Under the pieces are notes generated by a model. That model saw only the letters and a list, made by a program, of their open reading frames with translations. It was not told the origin of the DNA and made no database searches. The translations under genes were made by a program, and so were the position numbers. From NCBI GenBank assembly GCA_020630895.1, contig JAHDII010000193.1, forward strand, positions 1 to 5,876: DNA of 5,876 nucleotides, read 5' to 3'. This stretch comes from Saprospiraceae bacterium. GTDB lineage: Bacteria > Bacteroidota > Bacteroidia > Chitinophagales > Saprospiraceae. Shown here piece after piece: positions 1-5,876 of the stretch (the first letter of the stretch is position 1; each line of letters opens with the position of its first letter).

Positions 1-180
1 TACACCTCCTAAAGCAGGACCTGTACTTTTTGTTTTCATGTCTTTAGCATGACAAGAGTTACAATTAGCTTTAAAAAGTGCTTTTCCTTCATCAATTGAA
101 GGTTCTGCATAGGTATTTGTAGCCATTATTACGAAGGCTGCTAGCAGAAGAAATTTTATTTTGAATTGATTGTACAACAT
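1..180 (-). CDS. Secreted mono-haem c-type cytochrome, N-terminal part (cut by left window edge)
   Basis: Sixty codons are visible from an ATG at 178-180 to the edge. Residues 1-25 form a Sec signal peptide: Lys7 and Lys9, a hydrophobic core FLLLAAFVIMA (10-20), and a likely cut after TYA at 23-25. The mature part starts EPSIDEGKALFKANCNSCH, with the haem-attachment motif CNSCH at residues 40-44, followed by a TGPALGG stretch (53-59) typical of class I cytochromes c near the proline of the haem pocket. The axial Met lies outside the window. The product is expected to carry electrons in the periplasm. In Bacteroidota, short cytochromes with this opening often belong to terminal oxidase or alternative complex III clusters, but no such neighbour is visible, so that is only a possibility. 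The ATG is chosen because it gives a well-formed signal peptide. There is no Shine-Dalgarno, only A/T-rich sequence, which is normal for the phylum. A good Bacteroidota promoter lies about 60 bases upstream. Confidence 0.9.
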   Translation of the reverse strand, partial: MLYNQFKIKFLLLAAFVIMATNTYAEPSIDEGKALFKANCNSCHAKDMKTKSTGPALGGV

Positions 181-241
181 ATTTTGTTGATTTACAATAA
201 CTTATGTCAAATGTCAGAAAAATGTAATATTTTATTAAACG

Positions 242-272
242 CAAAGATAATCGTAGCTTTAATCTTTCCCAA
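242..272 (-). promoter_or_regulatory. Bacteroidota-type promoter for the cytochrome c gene
   Basis: Read on the minus strand, a -33 TTG (270-272) is followed after exactly 20 bases by TATCTTTG (242-249). This matches the Bacteroidota consensus of TTG, 19-21 bases, then TAnnTTTG. Transcription would start a few bases past 242, leaving a leader of roughly 55 bases before the ATG at 180. The leader is A/T-rich and has no ribosome-binding site. The match and its placement are seen directly; activity is inferred. Confidence 0.7.
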
Positions 273-275
273 TAT

Positions 276-283
276 CAAAGGTA
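276..283 (-). promoter_or_regulatory. Possible second -7 box (TACCTTTG) upstream of the cytochrome promoter
   Basis: TACCTTTG on the minus strand also fits TAnnTTTG, but no TTG is found 19-21 bases upstream, where the sequence is T-rich instead. It lies 4 bases beyond the -33 element of the better promoter. Its upstream half would fall inside the palindrome at 294-314. This is a weak candidate that could be chance in such AT-rich DNA. Confidence 0.3.
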
Positions 284-293
284 AACTTTATTC

Positions 294-314
294 TATTTAG
301 ATAAAATCTAAATA
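294..314. repeat. Perfect 9-bp inverted repeat with 3-base loop upstream of the cytochrome promoter
   Basis: TATTTAGAT (294-302), AAA, ATCTAAATA (306-314) pair perfectly. It lies 22 bases upstream of the -33 element of the cytochrome promoter and over the spacer of the weaker second promoter, a position that suits a dimeric regulator site. It has no T-tract on either side and only one G:C pair per arm, so it is a poor intrinsic terminator. The symmetry is certain; an operator role is a guess. Confidence 0.45.
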
Positions 315-376
315 AATTAACAGTTTATTAAGAAATTGTTTTATAGTAAAAAAAGAAGTATAGGAAGGCTGTTTGT

Positions 377-424
377 CAGTTATCAGTCATCAGTGAGCAG
401 TTAGCAATTGGCAGGGAGCAATGA
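377..424 (+). repeat. Left arm of an ACTG-word-rich degenerate inverted repeat
   Basis: The arm is built from related words: CAGTTATCAGT (377-387), CAGTGAGCAG (391-400), CAGTTAGCA (398-406) and GAGCAATGA (416-424). Two of these recur in reverse complement on the other side of an AT-rich centre: ACTGATAACTG at 523-533 and TCATTGCTC at 543-551. The word content and higher GC stand out from the flanking DNA. It looks like a dispersed non-coding repeat of the CAGTTATCAGTGAACAGT kind found in many copies in some bacterial genomes. No transposase or clean target-site duplication was seen. Confidence 0.65.
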
Positions 425-499
425 TTAATAATCTTTTTTGTATATCTAAAGATATTTACGCTAATTGAAGCATTACCATCATATCTACTATATATACTG

Positions 500-568
500 T
501 ACTGTTCATTATACTACTGTTCACTGATAACTGAATTACTACTCATTGCTCACGGATAACTGCTTCAC
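500..568 (-). repeat. Right arm of the ACTG-rich inverted repeat, overlapping the 3' end of the giant gene
   Basis: TACTGTTCA occurs twice 15 bases apart (500-508 and 515-523). ACTGATAACTG (523-533) is the exact reverse complement of 377-387, and TCATTGCTC (543-551) that of 416-424. GATAACTG recurs at 555-562. The arm runs across the TAG stop (539-541) of the A2M gene into its last nine codons. Between the arms (425-499) the DNA is AT-rich and contains only a small palindrome, ATATCT-AA-AGATAT (442-455). A minus-strand transcript reading through both arms could fold into a long imperfect hairpin, which might help end transcription of the giant gene; that is inference. Confidence 0.6.
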
Positions 569-3500
569 TTGGTTTCTACCAAAAATAGAAGGGGCATACA
601 TTTCTTCTATTTTTGCTGGATTTAAAATAAAAGTACCTGTAAACCGTGGCTCGAGATTAATCATAAATTTATTTTTTCCTTTAGGCAAGTGAGTACAAAA
701 AATAACGACTCTATCTTTAAAATATTCTCGATGGCTTTCGTAATAATTATCTTTTTTTGTTTTCTTACCATAAGAACAGCCAGAAGGAATAGGTACTTCT
801 ATCATTATATAGTCTCCTTCTTGATGTGCTATTACTTCTACTTCTAGTTGAGTAGGTTCTGCTTGAAGCAATTGTATTTGTTGCTTTTTATTCTGCATAA
901 AATTGGTATGAATTTCAAAAACATCATCTTTTGTTTTAGGATCTTTAATATATTCTTCTTCTGTTATACTCACAAAATGTGGTTCTATTCCTCGATGCTG
1001 AATATTAATTTTATCGGTATCATATTCTTGAATATAAGGAAATTGAGTAATTGTTTTTTCATTAATAGATATCGTAGAATTCATATTTCCATTTTGAGTA
1101 TTAGGAAGTAAGCGAGATAATATTTGTGCAATATGAATTGTATTTCTCCAACCTCGATTATTTCTAGATTTCAAAAAATACATCTCAATTTTTTTAAGGC
1201 TTTCTGTATCTTTTGCTTTTTCAAAAATATCATAAGCTAATAATGTGGTTGTTATATCATCATAATACCAATAAGATCTTTTATTATTAAGAATATATTG
1301 TCCACCATAAGTAGTCGCAATCATTAATTTTTTAATAGAATCCAAATCTACTTTTTGATTCAATTTTTGTTTTACAGTATTGAGTAATAAAAATTCTTCT
1401 ACGTTTAATTTTATTGTATCGAATTTTATTAATTCTAATGAATCAATTTTTGTATTACTCTCTAATAATAGATTCATTGCTTTTAATTGATCGGCTGGTT
1501 GAGATAAATGATTTCTTTGAGCAATATAATCTAAAGCTGGTTCTAAGGGCTTTGTTGTAAAACCATTTTTATTGGCTCTTTGCAGCACTTCAACTACATA
1601 TAAGGTTATCCAAGGAATGGCTTTATTATTTTTCCACCAACCCCATGAACCATTATCGTTTTGCATATTTTGTAATCTCAAAATATTTTTAACAATATCT
1701 TGATCATTTTTAAATTCTTTTCCTAATTTTTTATACAATTCTTTTTCTAATAAAAGTGCTAATAATTTACTTGATGTTTGTTCTGCACATCCATAAGAAT
1801 AATTTTTTAAATATTCTACAGATTCTAATAAAACATCTAATTGTGATTTTTGAATGATTACTTTTATCGGAGCATTATTTTTTGAATTATATTCATAATA
1901 ATTATTGGAATTCATAATTATAAACTCTCCTTTATTTTCTATAATTCCTTTTTTAATAATGTTAATTTTTCTTTTTTCCCCATCGCCATATTTTGGTGTT
2001 TTTATTTCATAAGAAAAAGAAAGGGTATCTATATCATTCGGAACAACTACATTTGACGTTTCACTAATAGAATTATTGATCCAAGCATTTTTATTTGTAA
2101 TAATTTTATTATTGACTTTAAAAATAGTATTTACTGAAATAGAATCCGAAGTATAATTTATAGATTGTCCAGTAATATTAAATTGATCTCCTTCTACAGC
2201 AAAACGAGGGATAGATAATTCAGCCATTAATTTTTTATAAGCAGTAAAATTATCATAGATCATTCCTGCTCTATTTTTATTATCCATTCCAATTACGTAA
2301 GTTGTCCAAGCTGTAATATCATCGGGAATTGTAGTGGTAAAAAATGCTTCCCCATTTTCATCTGTAATTAAATGTGGTTGCCAATAAGCATAATCACTAA
2401 AATTTTCACGCATCTGAAAACCTTCTAAACTCGCAGAAGGAGCGGCAAGAATTTCTCCTTCGTTTAAAGTAATTAGAATAGCTCCATTTATAGCTGCTTG
2501 ACCATATAATGATGTCGCTGCCTCATCTTTCAGAACTGTAACATTTGCAATAATTGATGGATCTAAATTGGAAAATTGAGAGGCATCTACAACCACTCCA
2601 TTTACGATGACTAAAGGTTCATTATTTCCTAAAATACTTGAAGCACCTCTGAGTTGTAACCTACCTGAATTTGCTCCTGGTTGCCCTGTACCTGCCATTA
2701 CTCGAAGTCCTGCAACTTGCCCTTGAAGGATATTATCAAACTTTGATAAGGAAACACTACTCTCTTCAAATTTTGCAGGAGCTGAAATAACAACAGAACT
2801 TGTCATTTCAGATCTTGATTTTGTATAATAAGGAGTTTCGACAACAACTACATCCAATATCTCCCATTCCATAATTACTGCAATATTATCTGTAGTTGTA
2901 ATAGAAACTATTTTAGTTCCCAGCCCTGTAGAAGAAATAATGAGTTCTTTTTCATGAATAGGAACTTCTATAATAAAAGTTCCATCAAATTCTGTGATTG
3001 TTCCAACTTCTTCATTTGATTTTAAAATTACGCTTGCTCCAATTACATTTTCTCCATCAGTATCAACTACTTTTCCCGTTATTACCCTTGTATTACCATT
3101 ATACATTCTTTTTGTAGAAGATCTTTTTTCTTCAATAGAATTTTTTAATTCAAATATAAGATCTTGTTTTTTCTTAAAAATAGAATTATTCCAATCAAAA
3201 GATTTTCCTAAAACAGATAATACTTTTTCTTTAAAATTATGTGTTTTTAAAATATTTCTATCATCTTTAATTCTAAGAAAAGTTGTAGCATTATTTTGAA
3301 TTGAAATATTTTTAGAAAAATATCCATATTCAAAAATAAACAATAATTCATATTCTCCTTCTGGCAGATAATGAAATGTTCTTTCTCCTGGATAATATAG
3401 ATAACTTTCTCCATTTTGATCCAATAAAGCAATGAATATGGGCAATCCTGAATATTCTAATTCAAATTTTGTTTTATTTTCAAAATTTAATTGATTTATA

Positions 3501-5876
3501 ATAATTTTTATATCTTCATTTGTATTCTCTTTTTCACTAAAATTTTGTGGAGGAATTTGATTTTTTGTAAAAGCAAAAATATCCAAATTGGGTTGAATTT
3601 CTTTTTTGAACAATTCATCATCATGATTTATTTTAAATTCATATAATCTTTCTCTATTTTCATAAATTGTATATTTATAACCTGCTTCAAAAAATATTTT
3701 CCTTTGAAAATCATCTTCTTTAATACAATTTAATGTTGTCATGTTAAAAAAAGGACCTATTATGGTTGTTTTATAAAAAATGTGTTTTGGTTGAAAAACT
3801 TTATTATCATTTCCCCAAATAAAATAACTATCTTCATAATTATGAAAATGAATTCCCATTAAAGTTTCTTCTCTTGTTTTTTGTTCTTTTTTAGACCATT
3901 TATTTTCTTCAAATTTATACAGAACTAATGGATTTTTATTTGACTTTATTCGATTCAAATCAACAGAAACAATTGTTTTATACCCTTTTTTTAAAGGTAT
4001 ATTTCTTAATGTAATTGAAGCATTATGTATTCTAATTCTAATATCTTGTCGTCCTTCGTTGCCTATAAAAACAAAAGGATTTTCTGTATCATGATAATAT
4101 ACAGGAATTCTGTTATAATGAATAGAATAAGCTGTTAAAAAACTTCCATTTTCAACGACTAAAGGAATAAACTGAGGCAATGTGTCTTTATTATTTGAAA
4201 TAGGAATATATTCTATATAGACATCTTTTGAGGGAAATCTACAACGATATTCTAAGGAGGAAAATAAATTCATTTTTTCTTGCCATGTGCTATCTATATT
4301 TAATTGATGAGATATAGATTCGGACACATATTTTTTTTCAATACTATATTGTTTTTTTATTTTAGGATATTTACTTTTATTTTTTTTAATACTAGGTGTT
4401 TCAAATGATTTGTTAATTTCATTAGAAAATTTAGAGCTTATTGTTGCAGCTATTAATTCTACATTTTTTGCGGGTTGATTATGAATATCTTTTGCTTTAA
4501 TTTTTACTTCAATACGATCTCCAGGTTCAACATCTTTAGGCTGTTCTATTTCTATTTTTAATTTATTTTCATTGATAGTATAAGAAACTTCTTTTCTTTC
4601 AGATACTCCGCCCCAATTATATCCATACACTAATTTATAATTTTGTGTTCCTTTAGATTTTAAATGAATATGATATAGCGTATCTAAAAATATATTTTTT
4701 TGAACAAGTTGATCTCCATAATATAAACTATATACAATTGGAATTTTTAGTGGATTTAAAATATCAATTTTCACTGAATCTATGTTTCGTTTTCCTGTAT
4801 TTTGAACGAAACTATTTTCATTATATAATTGAATATGTTCTTGGGTATTATTACAATAAAAGGTATATTTTTGTACTGATGGATTGGCTTGTAAATTTAA
4901 AGGAAAATGAATTTCTTTTTTTGTAGAAAAGAAACCATAATCATTAATTAATATTCCTTTTTTATTTTGTGATGAATCATTTAAGATATATTTTGCATCA
5001 ATATATCCTTTGTCATAATTTACAATTAATTTTCCTTCACCTTTTTTTAAAGAATTATGATTAATAAAAAAACGAGTTTCTTTTTCTTGTAATTCTCCAT
5101 CAAAAGTAGAAAAAAGTGCAAGGATTTTTATATTCATATTTACTGGAGGCAAAATAGAATCCGGAATTATAATTTGTGTTTCTTTCCCATCATTTAAAAA
5201 TTGTTGGTATACCCATAAGGTATCTTTTACAATGATAGAATCTTCTAAAAAATCAAGTATCTTATTATTCAATACAACTAGTTTTATTTTAGTATTAGGC
5301 ACTCTTTTTCCTGTTGTAAATTTGGCATTAGCTTTTAGTATAACTTTATCATTAGATTCGTATTCTTTTTTTGTAGAAGAAAAATCAAATTCAACATCAT
5401 CTAATTCGTAATCTTCTACATAAAAACTTGTGCTTTTAATAAATTTTCCTTTTGTAGAATAAAAATAAATATTATAAAATTTATCTAAAGTTAAAGAATC
5501 TCCTATTACAAAATCATATGTATATCTTCCAGGAAAACTTGGTGAAATCGTAGTAGAAATAATTGTATTGTCTTTGATATTATTATTTTTTGAAATAATA
5601 ATTTTTATATCACCTTTATAGGGTTTTCCTTTTTCACCTTTTACAAAATAAGATTTTATTTTTACAGTATCTAATAGTTTATATTTAGGTTTGTTTTTTG
5701 CGATATATCCATTAAAATTATATTGATAAACCCATTTCCACGTAAACAATCGAATAAAAAAGTTTTTAGGTTTCTGAATTAAAACTTGTCCAACTTTTGA
5801 ATATTTGAATTTTGTCCATTTATTTCTATAATATCTACTGTTCCTTCCTGTTTTATTCAGTTCATAATATAAAATT
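539..5876 (-). CDS. Giant alpha-2-macroglobulin family protein with an internal SusC-type TonB plug module (5' end outside window)
   Basis: The frame is open from the right edge to a TAG at 539-541, giving 1778 visible codons. Domains in order: macroglobulin (MG2-like) strands from about residue 15, opened by GYIAKNKPKYKLLDTVKIK; further beta-sandwich domains; a bait-region-type domain around VEPGDRIEVKIKAKD (407-421); more beta-rich sequence to about 870; a carboxypeptidase-regulatory-like domain (887-962); a TonB plug (about 983-1098); the A2M domain signature (1117-1155); the thioester domain with GCAEQ at 1320-1324; and a C-terminal macroglobulin domain ending in a family-like FGRN-x-VKQL tail. 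A2M proteins act as broad protease traps or envelope-defence factors, and bacterial ones are usually periplasmic or membrane-anchored. The signal peptide or lipobox would be upstream and cannot be seen. The plug suggests an outer-membrane or TonB contact, but there is no barrel, so transport is unlikely. Codon use is strongly AT-rich except in the plug region and the last nine codons. Family assignment is firm; function is inferred. Confidence 0.93.
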   Translation of the reverse strand, partial: ILYYELNKTGRNSRYYRNKWTKFKYSKVGQVLIQKPKNFFIRLFTWKWVYQYNFNGYIAKNKPKYKLLDTVKIKSYFVKGEKGKPYKGDIKIIISKNNNIKDNTIISTTISPSFPGRYTYDFVIGDSLTLDKFYNIYFYSTKGKFIKSTSFYVEDYELDDVEFDFSSTKKEYESNDKVILKANAKFTTGKRVPNTKIKLVVLNNKILDFLEDSIIVKDTLWVYQQFLNDGKETQIIIPDSILPPVNMNIKILALFSTFDGELQEKETRFFINHNSLKKGEGKLIVNYDKGYIDAKYILNDSSQNKKGILINDYGFFSTKKEIHFPLNLQANPSVQKYTFYCNNTQEHIQLYNENSFVQNTGKRNIDSVKIDILNPLKIPIVYSLYYGDQLVQKNIFLDTLYHIHLKSKGTQNYKLVYGYNWGGVSERKEVSYTINENKLKIEIEQPKDVEPGDRIEVKIKAKDIHNQPAKNVELIAATISSKFSNEINKSFETPSIKKNKSKYPKIKKQYSIEKKYVSESISHQLNIDSTWQEKMNLFSSLEYRCRFPSKDVYIEYIPISNNKDTLPQFIPLVVENGSFLTAYSIHYNRIPVYYHDTENPFVFIGNEGRQDIRIRIHNASITLRNIPLKKGYKTIVSVDLNRIKSNKNPLVLYKFEENKWSKKEQKTREETLMGIHFHNYEDSYFIWGNDNKVFQPKHIFYKTTIIGPFFNMTTLNCIKEDDFQRKIFFEAGYKYTIYENRERLYEFKINHDDELFKKEIQPNLDIFAFTKNQIPPQNFSEKENTNEDIKIIINQLNFENKTKFELEYSGLPIFIALLDQNGESYLYYPGERTFHYLPEGEYELLFIFEYGYFSKNISIQNNATTFLRIKDDRNILKTHNFKEKVLSVLGKSFDWNNSIFKKKQDLIFELKNSIEEKRSSTKRMYNGNTRVITGKVVDTDGENVIGASVILKSNEEVGTITEFDGTFIIEVPIHEKELIISSTGLGTKIVSITTTDNIAVIMEWEILDVVVVETPYYTKSRSEMTSSVVISAPAKFEESSVSLSKFDNILQGQVAGLRVMAGTGQPGANSGRLQLRGASSILGNNEPLVIVNGVVVDASQFSNLDPSIIANVTVLKDEAATSLYGQAAINGAILITLNEGEILAAPSASLEGFQMRENFSDYAYWQPHLITDENGEAFFTTTIPDDITAWTTYVIGMDNKNRAGMIYDNFTAYKKLMAELSIPRFAVEGDQFNITGQSINYTSDSISVNTIFKVNNKIITNKNAWINNSISETSNVVVPNDIDTLSFSYEIKTPKYGDGEKRKINIIKKGIIENKGEFIIMNSNNYYEYNSKNNAPIKVIIQKSQLDVLLESVEYLKNYSYGCAEQTSSKLLALLLEKELYKKLGKEFKNDQDIVKNILRLQNMQNDNGSWGWWKNNKAIPWITLYVVEVLQRANKNGFTTKPLEPALDYIAQRNHLSQPADQLKAMNLLLESNTKIDSLELIKFDTIKLNVEEFLLLNTVKQKLNQKVDLDSIKKLMIATTYGGQYILNNKRSYWYYDDITTTLLAYDIFEKAKDTESLKKIEMYFLKSRNNRGWRNTIHIAQILSRLLPNTQNGNMNSTISINEKTITQFPYIQEYDTDKINIQHRGIEPHFVSITEEEYIKDPKTKDDVFEIHTNFMQNKKQQIQLLQAEPTQLEVEVIAHQEGDYIMIEVPIPSGCSYGKKTKKDNYYESHREYFKDRVVIFCTHLPKGKNKFMINLEPRFTGTFILNPAKIEEMYAPSIFGRNQVKQLSVSNE
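1100..1852 (-). other. Thioester domain with intact GCAEQ motif (within the giant gene)
   Basis: Cys1321 and Gln1324 (codons within 1778-1789) sit in YGCAEQTSSKL, matching the C-x-E-Q thioester motif of A2M and complement proteins. Both residues that form the internal thioester are present, so covalent capture of a target is chemically possible. The following helices fit the alpha/alpha toroid: QNDNGSWGWW (1363-1372) is the usual G-x-x-G-x-W turn, and RGWRNT (1532-1537) matches the late W-x-x-T motif. The domain ends near residue 1550, followed by beta-rich C-terminal sequence. Confidence 0.88.
2285..2401 (-). other. A2M domain signature following the plug (within the giant gene)
   Basis: Residues 1117-1155 match the start of the A2M domain: FSDYAYWQPHLITDENGEA stands where the family has FPETW-x-W plus a GKA/GEA strand, and IPDDITAWTTYVIGMD matches the PD-x-x-T-x-W core. 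The Trp of the first motif is shifted and the Pro-Glu-Thr is lost, as in many divergent bacterial members. This fixes the right junction of the inserted plug module. Confidence 0.85.
2456..3091 (-). other. SusC/RagA-type N-terminal module: carboxypeptidase-regulatory-like domain, TonB-box-like segment and plug (within the giant gene)
   Basis: Residues 887-962 carry ITGKVVDTDGENVIGASV and ITEFDGTFIIEVP, the standard opening of SusC-family transporters. Residues 964-972 (ILDVVVVET) match the place and pattern of the SusC TonB-box segment (DEVVVVG in the family). The plug follows: LQGQVAGLRV (1008-1017), GQPGA (1022-1026), LQLRGASSI (1031-1039), EPLVIVNGVVVD (1044-1055), and VLKDEAATSLYG to NGAILIT (1072-1094). 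The barrel expected next is absent; the A2M domain starts within about 20 residues. Differences from canonical plugs include VNG for IDG. Confidence 0.92.
4331..4525 (-). other. Bait-region-like domain with a lysine-rich segment (within the giant gene)
   Basis: Residues 409-440 (PGDRIEVKIKAKD, then QPAKNVELIAATISSKF) resemble the start of the A2M bait-region domain, where PG-x-x-V/I and a K/D-x-x-x-x-P pattern precede a conserved strand. The next stretch, residues 447-473, is dominated by Lys, Ser and Tyr and contains two KK pairs within KNKSKYPKIKK. Such a segment would be exposed and easily cut by trypsin-like proteases, but Bacteroidota proteins of this type often have basic linkers here, so a true bait role is not shown. 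Confidence 0.45.

Noticed and set aside
294..314. Intrinsic terminator for the giant gene
   Set aside because: The stem is almost all A:T and is followed by no T-tract in either direction; it also lies over 220 bases past the stop.
377..568. CRISPR-like array
   Set aside because: The words are short, degenerate, in both orientations and have no regular spacers.
848..1111. Plus-strand open frame of 87 codons
   Set aside because: It lies wholly opposite the well-supported A2M gene, its translation is Phe/Ile/Cys-rich antisense of AT-rich code, and no promoter or family match was seen.
2456..3091. Misassembly or frameshift joining a SusC gene to an A2M gene
   Set aside because: The frame is unbroken on both sides and A2M domains flank the plug in the expected order, which a chance join would not give.
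2994..3299. Plus-strand open frame of 101 codons
   Set aside because: Antisense to the regulatory-like domain and the sequence before it; the hydrophobic look comes from the complement of Lys/Glu/Asn codons.
3247..3432. Minus-strand open frame of 61 codons in another frame
   Set aside because: Shadow frame inside the continuous A2M gene with no sign of independent translation.
4331..4387. Runs of 7-8 T (A on the coding strand) as possible phase-variation tracts
   Set aside because: Such runs occur throughout this AT-rich gene as Lys AAA codons; there is no single long tract at a place suited to switching.
4738..4926. Plus-strand open frame of 62 codons
   Set aside because: Antisense to the A2M gene, low-complexity Phe/Leu/Tyr content, no recognisable domain.

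Overview
The window is AT-rich and comes from a member of the Bacteroidota; genus cannot be fixed from sequence alone. Three things support this. A SusC/RagA-type N-terminal module (carboxypeptidase-regulatory-like domain plus TonB plug) is present. A TTG-N20-TAnnTTTG promoter of the Bacteroidota type sits in front of one gene. That same gene has no Shine-Dalgarno sequence. Both genes lie on the minus strand and both are cut by the window edges.

Layout, left to right: (1) 1-180 holds the first 60 codons of a small secreted c-type cytochrome (signal peptide, CNSCH haem motif), which runs off the left edge. (2) 181-538 is a 358-base gap with no gene. It carries the cytochrome promoter (242-272), a weaker second -7 box (276-283), a perfect 9-bp palindrome (294-314) and two facing arms of an ACTG-word-rich degenerate repeat (377-424 and about 500-568). 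(3) 539-5876 is one uninterrupted minus-strand reading frame of 1778 visible codons, open at the right edge. The right repeat arm supplies the last nine codons and the stop of this giant gene.

The giant gene is the main interest. It is an alpha-2-macroglobulin (A2M) family protein. Macroglobulin-type beta-sandwich domains come first, then a bait-region-like domain, the A2M domain, and a thioester domain with an intact GCAEQ motif and C-terminal macroglobulin domain. Spliced in between the bait-region part and the A2M domain is the front end of a SusC transporter: carboxypeptidase-regulatory-like domain, TonB-box-like segment and full plug domain, but no outer-membrane barrel. The reading frame is continuous across both junctions, so this is a true fusion in the sequence as given. 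Residue numbers below count the Leu codon TTG at 5747-5749 as residue 1, which is a numbering convention only; 42 more codons lie upstream in frame.

The two genes point the same way, but the 358-base gap, the cytochrome's own promoter and the repeat between them argue against one operon. No functional link between them is evident. No RNA gene, CRISPR array, transposase or tRNA was seen.
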